Origin: Amphiura filiformis | Lineage: Eukaryota; Echinodermata; Ophiuroidea; Amphilepidida; Amphiuridae | Assembly: GCF_039555335.1 (NCBI RefSeq) | Contig: NC_092647.1 | Span: forward strand, 7,513,959 to 7,577,958 | Direction of reading: 5' to 3' | Length of the DNA: 64,000 nucleotides | Shown: piece by piece, positions 10,853 to 22,275 of the stretch | How positions within the stretch are numbered: position 1 is the first letter of the stretch | Layout of the letters: every line of letters begins with the position of its first letter | Translations under genes and position numbers: made by a program | Notes under the pieces: generated by a model | What the model saw: only the letters and a program-made list of their open reading frames with translations | Told to the model about the DNA's origin: nothing | Database searches by the model: none

Positions 10853-12545
10853 GTAGATAACAAATATTATCTTCAATATAACAAGTGCTATCTTCAGTAG
10901 ATAGCGAATGTTATCTTCAGTAGATAACAAGAGCCATCGTCAGTAGATAGCGAATGTTATCTTCAGTAGATAACAAGAGCCATCTTCAGTAGATAGCGAA
11001 TGTTATCTTCAGTAGATAACAAGAGCTATCTTCAGTAGATAGCGAATGTTATCTTCAGTAGATAACAAGAGCCATCGTCAGTAGATAGCTCTTGTTATCT
11101 TCAGTAGATAACAAGAGCCATCTTCAGTAGATAGCGAATGTTATCTTCAGTAGATAACAAGAGCCATCGTCAGTAGATAGCGAATGTTATCTTCAGTAGA
11201 TAACAAGAGCTATCTTCAGTAGATAGCGAATGTTATCTTCAGTAGATAACAAGAGCCATCGTCAGTAGATAGCGAATGTTATCTTCAGTAGATAATAAGA
11301 GCCATCGTCAGTAGATAGCGAATGTTATCTTCAGTAGATAACAAGAGCTATCTTCAGTAGATAGCGAATGTTATCTTCAGTAGATAACAAGAGCTATCTT
11401 CAGTAGATAGCGAATGTTATCTTCAGTAGATAACAAGAGCCATCGTCAGTAGATAGCGAATGTTATCTTCAGTAGATAACAAGAGCTATCTTCAGTAGAT
11501 AGCGAATGTTATCTTCAGTAGATAACAAGAGCCATCGTCAGTAGATAGCGAATGTTATCTTCAGTAGATAACAAGAGCTATCGTCAGTAGATAGCGAATG
11601 TTATCTTCAGTAGATAACAAGAGCCATCTTCAGTAGATAGCGAATGTTATCTTCAGTAGATAACAAGAGCTATCTTCAGTAGATAGCGAATGTTATCTTC
11701 AGTAGATAACAAGAGCCATCGTCAGTAGATAGCGAATGTTATCTTCAGTAGATAACAAGAGCCATCGTCAGTAGATAGCGAATGTTATCTTCAGTAGATA
11801 ACAAGAGCTATCGTCAGTAGATAGCGAATGTTATCTTCAGTAGATAACAAGAGCCATCTTCAGTAGATAGCGAATGTTATCTTCAGTAGATAACAAGAGC
11901 TATCTTCAGTAGATAGCGAATGTTATCTTCAGTAGATAACAAGAGCCATCGTCAGTAGATAGCGAATGTTATCTTCAGTAGATAACAAGAGCTATCTTCA
12001 ATAGATAGCGAATGTTATCTTCAGTAGATAACAAGAGCCATCGTCAGTAGATAGCGAATGTTATCTTCAGTAGATAACAAGAGCCATCGTCAGTAGATAG
12101 CGAATGTTATCTTCAGTAGATAACAAGAGCCATCGTCAGTAGATAGCGAATGTTATCTTCAGTAGATAATAAGAGCCATCTTCAGTAGATAGCGAATGTT
12201 ATCTTCAGTAGATAACAAGAGCTATCTTCAGTAGATAGCGAATGTTATCTTCAGTAGATAATAAGAGCTATCTTCAGTAGATAGCGAATGTTATCTTCAG
12301 TAGATAACAAGAGCTATCTTCAGTAGATAGCGAATGTTATCTTCAGTAGATAATAAGAGCCATCGTCAGTAGATAGCGAATGTTATCTTCAGTAGATAAC
12401 AAGAGCCATCGTCAGTAGATAGCGAATGTTATCTTCAGTAGATAACAAGAGCTATCTTCAGTAGATAGCGAATGTTATCTTCAGTAGATAATAAGAGCCA
12501 TCGTCAGTAGATAGCGAATGTTATCTTCAGTAGATAACAAGAGCC
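10853..12545. repeat. 46-bp satellite made of two 23-bp hairpin monomers
   Basis: About 36 copies of a 46-bp unit. Monomer A has the core AGATAGCGAATGTTATCT and monomer B the core AGATAACAAGAGCTATCT (or GCCATCG). Each core is framed by TCAGTAGATA and TATCTTCAG, so each 23-bp monomer can fold with AGATA/TATCT arms. Variation is confined to a few sites: C/T in gagC/Tatc, G/T before tcag, and A/T in ataAc. Neighbouring variants are intermixed rather than blocked. Degenerate relatives lie at about 10523-10600 and 12705-12880, so the array was once larger. Confidence 0.97.
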
Positions 12546-12605
12546 AGTTGGTAGAGCATCGGTCCGGTGATCCGAAGGTCCCAGGTTCAAATCCTGGATA
12601 GTCAG
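12542..12605 (+). pseudogene. tRNA-like sequence fused to the satellite end
   Basis: The satellite's last unit passes straight into a tRNA D arm (cagttggtagagc), an anticodon arm and a full T arm (CCAGG-TTCAAAT-CCTGG), then atagtca. The 5' acceptor strand is replaced by satellite. The anticodon stem has a T-T mismatch and position 33 is C, so this is not a working tRNA. It shares the 3' string TGGATrGTCAGTGA with the cloverleaf at 55494-55566, so the two belong to one tRNA-derived family. A T8 run at about 12611 follows. Confidence 0.75.
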
Positions 12606-13478
12606 TGAAATTTTTTTTCACTGGCTGTCATTTATGTATGTGTTGACTTGTGTTAAAAACCTTTCTTATATTTAATTTTCCACATAGATTAAACTTTATT
12701 TCTCCGTTTCAGTAGATAAGAAATGTTTCGTAAATAAACAGAAAATGCTATCATTATCATATTCGGTAAGTAGCAAGAGATATCTGTAGTAGATAGGAAA
12801 GTAGTTATTATTGTAATTAGCAAACACTATCTTCAGTGGATACATAAAGAAGTCTCTAGTAGATAGTAAACACTAATTGATTAGTAATGAACTTTCTCCT
12901 ATAACAAAAGGGCCAAAGAACGACAAATTAGTTAATTTATTTCCTCAAAGCTATCATTTAAATCAGGAGAAAAAGCTCATCACACAGTGGTGCGCACTTT
13001 TTATTGATGCGCCTGCGTGTATAGAACATGGTGGTTTTTATGGGCTATTTGGCTAAGCATGTCATGACAGGTGGTTGGTCGTATTAACTGTATAAGATTT
13101 GGTAAAACTGCATCATAACAAACACACAAACAAATGCTGCAAATTTGAACGACTTTGAAAAATAGAAAAGCAGTGAATTGGCCAAGATTCGTTCGAATTA
13201 TTCTTTGTACCCTTTCAGCCACCCTACGGCATGTTTAGAACAACCAAACTCTTTCAAGTTTTAAAACATCATTTATAATCTCCTTATTTATTCAGTAGGT
13301 CAATTTCAGTCAGCCTGAAGAGCAATCGCAACTTTCCTTTGGTTTGGAAGAAGACGTGATTTTCGTAGTTAAAGGCTACATATAAAATCAATTTGAAAGA
13401 AAAATCCAATTTTTCTCAAATGGTTGGAGGGTGTACCATTGTTTGCTTTTTTTGCCAACTGACCATCAAGAAACGTTC

Positions 13479-13646
13479 GGCTATTCCATACATCCCCTAT
13501 GGAAGATATGACCTTAATTTCTCACACAGAGAGAGTGGTGAGTGTAAATTTCAAATGGAGTCACTCAATTAGGTAACCCCATTTGAAATTCACAGTCTCT
13601 GTGTCATGGAAGATATCGTGTGTATGGATTTCAACTGGAATATCCC
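13479..13646. mobile_element. palindromic MITE, family shared with 61793-61969
   Basis: Imperfect palindrome. The left arm has ggctattcc, atacatcccctatggaaga and gaccttaat; the right arm has ggaagatat, gtgtatggatttca and ggaatatccc. The centre has tttcaaatgg facing ccatttgaaa. The same ordered words occur at 61793-61969. It is short, has no ORF and is made of inverted repeats, as expected of a non-autonomous DNA transposon. Confidence 0.8.
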
Positions 13647-14463
13647 ATGTCATCCTAAAGGACTAACTTTGTTCGTTGCATAACGTTTCCTCCGTGTACA
13701 GATAGTCAGATAGAGATTAACCCTACACCGCAGTCAGTTTCAAAAAGAGTAGGGTATAAACCTCTGATTGTTCTATATGTCTTTGTGGGTGGAATTGCTT
13801 AATAATGTTGCAGCATCCATGGCAGTTGCCGAATGAAAGAGACAAAACAAATAAAAAGAATATTTAATAAAAATTACTCTTTTCAACTTATCATTCTAAC
13901 CTGTAAGTGTTTCAACGAGAACAATGACAATTAACTTCAACTCCTTTTTACAGTGTCTGGTTTGAATGAAAATCCAATATAAGTTTGCAAAGACATATGT
14001 AATAAATAAACTTAGAAGCGAAACCAATTGAATAGAAAATGCATTTCTTTTGTCTTTTTGTGTTCAAATTTTGAGATAGACGCTAATTTATTAGGGTTAA
14101 AAAATATTGGATATCATCATCAATTAGGACTATGGATTTTATACAATTATAGTCATATTATTTTAACCATCCCGTGTTTAACATTTTCAAAAATCCTGAC
14201 TCTATTATACTTGTTCCAAATCAAAAATAAAAGTATGACCACGATTTAAACGATTCTAATGTATAGCTAAGGTTGCGAAATTATTGTTTATCTTTTATTG
14301 ATACAAAGTCGATTACCAATTACAGAAACATTTCATCTTTTATTGTCATTTAACATGTTAAACACCTCATGAAAACTGTTCTTTTCACTTTCTTCTTTTA
14401 GACATAGAACAAAATGAGCTGATTGAAATGGTTGTTACTCTATTAGTTAAGTGTTAGAATAAG

Positions 14464-14585
14464 TCACAAGTCTGACGGTGCAATCCATTTGGATTTGAAG
14501 TCATAAATAATGTAGTTCACTTGATGCAATTGGGTATCATTATAACAGGGAACCCTAAAGGTGCTATTGGCGGTGATCGGTCGCC
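14464..14585 (-). CDS. possible terminal exon, unknown protein
   Basis: On the minus strand a strong acceptor with a T-rich tract (tttctttgttactttgcag) is followed by 39 codons and a TGA. The translation includes the words RPITANSTFRVPCYNDTQ and NYIIYDFKSKWIAPSDL, with balanced composition and little of the bias seen in chance AT-rich frames. Two bases precede the first full codon, so the upstream intron would be phase 2. I do not recognise the family and found no upstream exon with a matching donor. Seen: the acceptor and the open frame. Inferred: that it is an exon. Confidence 0.35.
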
Positions 14586-16727
14586 CTGCAAAGTAACAAA
14601 GAAACAAAACAAAATCGAAATTGACGCTTGTTCTAAAGCCCATTTGACGTAAAAGTTTAGCTGCTGTTAACCGAGGCACTGCCGATGAAAATACAAGCTC
14701 ATTTATTTTATTTCCAAGCCAGCAAACAAGGGCATGCATATAAACAGTCAACCTTTCTGTTGTTAAATTGAGCGAAAAATCGTAAACATGGTGCATTTGT
14801 GGCAAGAAAGAAGAACGTCCCGGGAAGAAAGTGGATACAGTACGTTATATAAATCATAGTAAGTGTTTTACAGATTTTACACGTTTTGATTATACAGGCG
14901 ATACATTAATCTGTTCTAACATTCATGTCAATGTTAAGTGCCTGGATATGATAATGTAACATAATCACATATGCAATAACACTTGTTCAAAAGGAGGGGA
15001 AAAAGAAACGATATCTCTAAATCTTACCAGAAGGCGGGATAAACCTGTTTGCCTAACTAGAGTTTGGCGGGGATCAGCGCTGTAAGATCGGTGCCTGCGG
15101 ATAAAATAAATACACCTCGGTCACTTTGTTTTTTGTCAGTGAGTAGACGAGTTAAATTTGATACTTAACACGCGGTTAAGGTGACCTAAGCCGCGCGGAA
15201 GGTTAGGTTGCTTACACGGGCAGCTTCCCGTGGGCTATCGTTCGTATTGCTGCCAATGCGCATATTTTATCCCGTGATTGCTTATATCGATATAAGGTTA
15301 GATTACTAATACGAGAGGAGGTAGCGTGATTAACAGTGATAAGAAACCAAAACATCGTGTTAAAAAGAGTAACGTCATTTTTATTAGCAAGATATTTGGG
15401 TAAGGGGCTAGGGTGTTTTAGATAATAATGTCTTTTGGCGATTGGAATTTCATAATTGCTTTGCAATCGTTTTATTCTGAGCACGTTTTGAAATGCAAAA
15501 ATAACGAATAGAAACAATGGCATGTAATCGTGATACTAGCCCGCTAGCATTTGGGTGTTTTGTTAGTTTCCAGAAATTGAAATTGGTACATTTGGTTGGA
15601 AGGTTCAATTAGTTTTAATTATACTTTCTAACTTGCTTTTAGAAAGTTTTGTTCTTTTTATAACAATGCAAAATAACAAGTTGAACTTATTTGGTTAAAG
15701 AGTGTGGAAAAGGAATTTAATGCTGACTGGTTCAACTTCTTGAGTGTTTTATATAATTTTCAGTAAAGCAACCATTAGAACTTGAATAGAAACGAAGAAG
15801 AAAAAAACAGAAAGAGGAAGCAGGCAGAAAGACAGACACACAGATTCACAGACATATAGACAAAAGAAATATTTTGTGAAGTGCTTCATAAAAGGTGATG
15901 CTGAAACGTGTAAGATAACATTGGCGGCAGCATTGTTTTACCTTAAGTTCTATTAGCCTCCAGTAACAGATGCGACAGTATACCGTAAGATGGGGTAACT
16001 CGTCAGCGGGGTAACTTTGGTCCGTAAAATCTTTCGGTCATATTTCCAAAACAGCAATGTTGTTTTTAGTTATATTTGGTGTCAAATTATTGAGAAATAA
16101 TTATTATTATGATAATTATTATATTTGGAAGAAATAATATTCTCTCAGGTCTAATTTCCTCGAAATTGACTAAATAATTGGGATTTATGACCAGAAATGA
16201 GCATTTTAGACTAACTGGTCCATGAACAATGACGTGATCATGGTGAGTGAATGAGGTTCAGAATTATTCAGAAAGAAAGACAATCAGACAGATCAGGCAG
16301 ACACCCAGGCAGACAGACAGACACCCCGAGTGACATACAGATAGACAGACAGACACACAGATAAACAACTTGGTTGTATTTGACCTTGGTGTAAAAGATC
16401 CGTATTCATTGCTGGAATTTAGCAAGAACATCGTATGTCAACATGGTGAGCAGCCCAGAGTGAGATATCAAAAGTACATGACCACTCGGTGATTCTATTC
16501 TATATACATGTTTTATATGATGAAGAGTTTATTAATGAGCAAACTTTACTAATTTATATAACATTATAATATACAGAATGATTTAAAGGATCATCTTGAC
16601 AAATGGGCAGCGTCTAGATCATTTCGGTTAGTCATGTTAGTACTACAATGTTTACAAAGTTGTGCTAAAGGAAATATATATATATCCGTTTCGCCAGAAT
16701 GTCATAATGTTTGCAGTGGTATTGGAA

Positions 16728-17336
16728 TAGTTTGGTGAGGCAGGTTCAATTCTTGGTAAATCTAAGCTGTACTGAATTTTGTTGTACTCGTTCATTTCAT
16801 TCTTATCTAAACCTCTCTGCACTGTTAGAAATGGTTGGTAAAGTTATACTCAACCAAATTCTACCCCATAACAGTTTTTCCCTTGTTCCAACAGTGTGTC
16901 AGTGAATTAAAAGTGTGCCCTGAGTGACAGCTTCTGAATATTATATAAATATTCATATGCAAATATTTTAAAATACAAATAGGCAACTGCGCAAGAGATA
17001 CATTTATGTAGCATATGCTTTAGTCTAACTTATACCAACCATGGTATATTGTCAGCCAGTATACGCCGAAAGATATAAGCCTGACAGAAAGTAACTGCCG
17101 AAAAGCGTCGTTAGCTTGGAAGATGTTCCATACCAGTTCCAGCATCATAAACTAATAAAGTGAGCTCCATAGTTTAATCAAAGTTCTACTTAAAGTTTCA
17201 CTCATCAAAGATTTGTATTTATTTGGTAATTTCCTGTGGTAAATTTGAATGTTGTTTCAGTACAATGGGGACAAAAAAAATCGTCGAAAGAGAATAATTA
17301 TTTCAATAATGTGTTTCATTAAATTAGATTATACTT
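16728..17336. repeat. duplicated unit X, copy 1
   Basis: Aligns by eye in the same orientation with 19121-19905. Shared landmarks include caattcttggtaaatct, gagatacatttatg, gccgaaaagcgtcgttagc and tttcactcatcaaagattt. The alignment breaks after attatactt at about 17336, where LINE-derived sequence begins; in copy 2 the same point continues into unit Y. Confidence 0.85.
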
Positions 17337-17806
17337 TGGGGACAGATCATAGTGCATGGGCACCCACATTGGGTAGATAATGGGCTGGGAAACTCCATTT
17401 GATCTTAAGCATGAGTTGAAAAAAATCAACAACAGAGAAGAAAAGCTTACTCCAAAAACTGGTTATATGCAACACATAGGCTTCCAACACAGATAATGTG
17501 GAAAGGCAACATGGACATCTCTCTGTGGACAGTATAAAAGTATGATTGCCTTCATCATAACCCAACAAAACAACTTGAAAACCTTCAGAATAGCTGCAAA
17601 CCATAGTGTTCAGCTGATGTCAGACCACAATCTCCACGGTGCTGGCTAACGTACATCCACAGTACCGAAGAGTTATGATGCCAGTCGTTTCAATGACACT
17701 ACAATTGCAGAAGAGTTTGGGGCAAAGATATGTGGAGTCTTTGCACCGCTCCTTCAACTTATATTGTAAGGCGCTGTGATCTCTGTAGAGCGCCATATAA
17801 GTATTC

Positions 17807-17854
<48 letters not shown>

Positions 17855-18940
17855 TAGAAGACAGCGACAAATGAAATGGCTACCTGAAGAAGTACGAAAG
17901 GCTTGTCAACAGAGAAGGTCGTCAATGATCGACTAGTATCCTTATGATGAACAACCCAACTGCACATAACATGGACCAGCTACTCCAAACTGAACAAGTC
18001 AGTCAAATATCAAGTTAAACAATAGAAGCAAAGTGGAAGATACAAATGCCAGAAACAACATCACGAACTCTTCAACATGTTCAAGAGCGTCCGAAAAACA
18101 ACTGGTGAAAGAGTGCGACTACACGCAGCCGCCAAAGATAAACACGGCTCTCTCAAAACGAAGTAATGAAATGCTTAGAAGAACACTTCAGCTAACATCT
18201 GAACACCGAATTCCCCCGAGATGATGAAGTACTACACTCCATCCCAAAACCTACCTACCAATCCAAATTCAACAGGCACACCTTTTCTCATTTGAGAAAA
18301 TAGAAATGTCACAAAGAGATTGAAAAACAATGTAAGCATGTGGATGGGACTAAATCTCCGCTAAAACTATGAAGCCCGGTTATGAGACAGCTATTGCTGA
18401 TAATAATCAACATGCCTGAACAGAAGGGGACATATCGGAAGACTGGAGCAAGGGCATGATTACCCAAGTATTCAAGAAAGATGAACAATTGGATCCAGTC
18501 AACTACAGGGCAATTTCCCTTCTTTCTATCACCAGGGAAAGTATGTGACGATCTTGAACCGTATCCAGGACACCTTAAAGATGAACAATGTGGATTTAGA
18601 AGCTCTGAATGATGTATTCATGGTTGATCTAGTAATAGAGAAGGCTAATAAAAGACGCATTCTAAATCCAATACACCGGGACATTGTTCATTTCAAGGTA
18701 TAGCATTCAACAACATATCTGGAGAGAGTTAATGCTTGAGATCAATAATTAGAGATGATATGGTTGTGCAAGCTAGTAATAGTAGATATCTCATTGAGAA
18801 GATGTATGAGCAGCAAATGTTCCGTAATGGTAAGGTTAGGATGGACAAGATTGGAAGAGATCACATGGCAGAGGGGAAGGGTCACCAAGCAGTTACGTCA
18901 AGTATAAGTCAAGTATTGTTTAACAAGTTAACCATCACAA
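17337..18940 (+). mobile_element. decayed LINE (endonuclease end to RT), inserted in a duplicated unit
   Basis: Scattered plus-strand fragments follow LINE ORF2 order: TWTSLCGQYKS near 17510 (endonuclease, before the usual D-Y-I), SDHNL near 17618 (endonuclease C-terminal motif), SYDASRFNDTTIAEEFGAKI near 17670, DKHGS near 18135, VNYRAISLLS near 18500 (RT), DEQCGFR near 18580, and a degraded AFDS-like region near 18690. Many stops and frameshifts separate them. The set resembles endonuclease-RT proteins often annotated as craniofacial development protein 2-like, probably an RTE- or L1-like clade, but the clade call is uncertain. Confidence 0.85.
17765..17853 (+). mobile_element. short element tail with GGCGCT hairpin and (AAT)n
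   Basis: A GGCGCT/AGCGCC stem is followed by atataagtattcgtt and then about 15 AAT units ending at 17853. It splits the surrounding LINE reading between the IAEEFG fragment and the part that follows, so it looks like a later insertion ending in an AAT tail. Hairpin plus (TAA)n tails are common 3' ends of invertebrate SINEs and LINEs. Confidence 0.6.
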
Positions 18941-19110
18941 AAGAAAAATTCCAATAGTTATTGTTTATGATCGATGTTGTTATTTTCCTTAGGAATTTGA
19001 ACAATTAAATTAAATCAGTCTCCATATTTCTAATTTAAACAAAATGAGGCAATTGTTAAATCATTTATATTATATATATCTTGCTTTCGCACCACCTGTT
19101 TTAGCCACAA
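18941..19110. repeat. duplicated unit Y, copy 1
   Basis: Aligns with 19915-20110. Landmarks are caatagttattgtttatga, ggaatttgaacaatta, tctccatatttct, aggcaattgttaaatcatt and gcaccacctgt. In copy 2 unit Y follows unit X directly; here LINE sequence separates them, so X and Y were once one unit. Confidence 0.85.
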
Positions 19111-19120
19111 CTTTGTTAAA

Positions 19121-19905
19121 GTAGTTTGATGAGCATGATGAGGCAGGTACCTCTTCAATTCTTGGTAAATCTGTATAGTGATTCTTGTTGTATTCGCCCT
19201 ATTTCATTAAAATTATGTCCAAAGTGACGTCAGAGGTAACTGCCTGACTGGATGCTCTGAATATGATATCCAGGAGATACATTTATGCAACATACGGTAA
19301 TTCGACTGCACAGTGCCAGAAATGGGTAAGTGCAATAGCTGCCCTGTGAACATTTGACGATTTACGCACAGTATACTGTACTAATCTACACATGGCAGTT
19401 ATAATTGCACTTACCCACTTCTGGCACAGAGCAATCGATATGCTTTAATCTAACTTATAACCATGTAAGTTAGACAAACTAATTCTACAACTTATATGGG
19501 TCAAACATAATGATATAGATGTCATCCTGTGTAGACCGAAAGATATAGGCCAAACAGAAGTTAACTGCCGAAAAGCGTCGTTAGCTTGGAAGATGTTCCA
19601 TATCGGTCCTAGAATCATAAACTTATAAAGTGGGCTCCATAGTTTGATCCAATTTCTACTTAAAGTTTCACTCATCAAAGATTTGTATTTATTTAGTAAT
19701 TTCCTGTGGTAAAATTGAATGTTGTTTCAGTACAATGGTAAAAAATATGACTGATCTTGTTATTAAATATGAAAAGAAACCAATTTCAAATCGTCGAAAG
19801 AAAATAATTATTTTAATAATGTGTTTCATTAAATAGTGGAAATACTAATAATTATTTTGAATAATGTGTTTCATTAAATGGAATTATACTTATTGTTTAA
19901 TATAT
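19121..19905. repeat. duplicated unit X, copy 2
   Basis: Same-orientation copy of 16728-17336. It is longer because it carries a palindromic insertion at about 19297-19439 and an internal duplication of the words taataattattt, aataatgtgtttcattaaat near 19805-19880. Confidence 0.85.
19297..19439. mobile_element. small palindromic insertion (filled site)
   Basis: Core arms GTGCCAGAAATGGGTAAGTG (from 19313) and its near reverse complement ending at 19427, with a second paired block tgccctgtg/cacatggca inside. The paralogous site in copy 1 reads gtagcatatgctttag with nothing between, so this block is an insertion. Flanking TA dinucleotides are compatible with a TA target-site duplication but are too short to prove it. 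Confidence 0.7.
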
Positions 19906-19914
19906 ATCATCATA

Positions 19915-20110
19915 AAACAAATGTTGCAATAGTTATTGTTTATGATGGATGTACTTATCTTCCTTGAAGGAATTTGAACAATTAGGTTAAATCAATCTCC
20001 ATATTTCTGGTTTAAAGGAGGCAATTGTTAAATCATTAAACAATATATCTCATGTCAAATTGGAATTATGTTTGCTTTGGCACCACCTGTCTTTGTAAAT
20101 GACACTTTGC
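19915..20110. repeat. duplicated unit Y, copy 2
   Basis: Contiguous with unit X copy 2 and matching 18941-19110. Together they define the ancestral X+Y unit of roughly 0.8-0.9 kb. Confidence 0.85.
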
Positions 20111-21984
20111 GCGAATTTGTCTAATAATATTATTGTAACAGTATTGATGTTCCAAGAATTTTCACCAAATTTCACATCATAATTTAAGAACCACTGAACC
20201 AATACTAAGCATGTTTGTACTCGTTTGAATGCATTTTTCATGCATTTTTCAAATATGTTCACGAATATTACAAATTCTTAAAATCTTGTAAAAATATATA
20301 GGATTTTTTTTTTTTTCGATATGTGTACTCGTGGAAAGGGTTTATCTGAGAAAGTATGGCAATTTTCTTCGCTGCCACATTGACTTAATAATACCATGTC
20401 GTGTTAAATATAATCAGACTAAGCTGCATATATCGGTTAATGTGCAAATCTAAAGCGGGAAAATATTGCAAATATCTAAGTCTGAAAATTGGTTTAGGAT
20501 TACGATAGGATATGGACTTTGTAAGTTTGTAAAATATCCGGGCATAAATATGGGAGATTGTCAGGCAATATTATTAAGCCTGTTCAATTACCACATGCCA
20601 CCTGCGTTGCCGAGTACCAGTAGCACTGCAATAATGGCGATTTTAATTTCGTATTGGACTGAAAACGAACACAAATAAAACAAGAGAAAAACGGTATACA
20701 GATATTATGGAGATATATAAAATTATATATATATTTGCACGTGTTTTGTTTATATTTTATTGAGCTAATTGCCTGGAAGTTTTATGGTATACGATTATAA
20801 CAATATAATTTTTGTTTTAATTTGTACCAGGTATAAGAATGATGAAATTAATGATCCCCGTAATTGTTGAATACATATATCCAATACATTATCATAAACA
20901 TTTTATAGTTTATTACCTAAGTTCATAATAGTCTTTGTTTCTTAGTTGAATAACTGACAAGAATATTAACAAAATACTATTATAGATATTAATGGTCTTT
21001 AACGTGTTAGTAACAATTAGGAAAAAATTATATTTATGTTATCATTTGTATCACTATAATTCAAGCATGGAACCGACTTCAATGTTAAACATACTATTTT
21101 ATTATGAAAGGTCACTCGAAGGTTTCATTTCGTTTTTTCTTATGTTAAAAACTACCATTTTTCTTGACAATCATTCATATATTATTCTTTCAGCAACAAC
21201 GATCAGGTTTTAATTGTTTGACGATCAGAATAATCATATCTTTTGGCTTTTGTTTGCAATCGTTATCTTTCGATCTTTTCCCTCCAAAAAGGTTACATTT
21301 AACGGTGTTGGTTCGAATTGTATCACCTATATTATCATGTTATCTACGTTTTACAGTTGATTGATTATATTTTACATTTGCACTTTTTCCCCTTTGGACG
21401 ATTGACATGTAGACTGCTGTAAAAGACGTACCTGGGGTTTGCATTTATATATTGTATTACTCAAACAGTCACAATAAACATTTTTAAATTGATCAAGTTT
21501 GGGAAGACTCGAAATTCTACCCAAACTTTATAAACAAAAAGAATATAAATTTGGAAGCATACGACATATAAAATACTATAATCAACGAAGAGTAACTTCT
21601 GACATTTAAAGGTTATTAAAACGTTTTGACCATATCCAAAACGCGTTTATAACACGTTTATAACGTTTTACAAACATTTTTTTGTGTTTGCTGGATACTG
21701 ACACTAAGTCAGTATAGACAGATAGAAATGCAGACATACATGTACATGCAGATAGGCAGACAAAGACAGAGAAGCACATATATGACAGCAGACAGACACT
21801 GATGCAGCAGACAGACGCAGCATTACAGTATAACAGCCAGACTGCATGTTAAACAGGCAGACAAAATACTAGGCCTTAAATCGGGATTTTTTTATACGCA
21901 GATAGCAGTGTTATTTATCCAAACTATATAGTTATAATTAAGCATGCTGCCAGGATGGGAAGCCAAGATTCACAAAGTGAAATA

Positions 21985-22275
21985 CTCTCCAAAAACTGTG
22001 TTTAGCAATTGAACACATTCTTGCCTTCACTTCTTCACTTTGTAAAGCTAAACAAATTCCTTAACATCAACATAATTATCAATGGCTTAACATTATCCAC
22101 CGATACTCTACAAATGTTAAGAATTTGAAACACGTTTTCATAGTGAAGGCAAGATGGGTTAAGAACAGTGTTTAAAAATGTTTTAAACACTTTTTAACAC
22201 TTTTCTTAACCCATCTTGCCTCTAGCTTTAACAGTGTTTAGCATTTAAAAATGTAAAACACTGTTTTTGCAGTGT
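21985..22275. mobile_element. foldback element with AAAAACTGTGTTT-type ends
   Basis: The left end has ccaaaaactgtgtttagca; the right end, on the opposite strand, has gcaaaaacagtgttttac and later tgctaaacactg. Inside, 22148-22220 is a strong palindrome with arms GGCAAGATGGGTTAAG and CTTAACCCATCTTGCC. No ORF. Structure is typical of a MITE; the family is not identified. Confidence 0.6.

Larger units (their letters stand above)
12890..16727. other. unique tract with one MITE and one exon candidate
   Basis: Apart from the MITE at 13479-13646 and the exon candidate at 14464-14585, I see no gene here. AGAC/CAGA-rich simple sequence occurs near 15820-15860 and 16270-16365. A short GC-richer patch at about 15040-15240 contains a CACGGG/CCCGTG hairpin but no recognisable RNA gene. 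Confidence 0.55.

Noticed and set aside
10853-12545. CRISPR-like array
   Set aside because: There are no unique spacers; both 23-bp halves repeat throughout, the period is a plain satellite dimer, and the context is eukaryotic.
17347-17604. 85-codon minus-strand ORF
   Set aside because: The plus strand carries endonuclease motifs (TWTSLCGQYKS) of a decayed LINE; the minus frame is a shadow.
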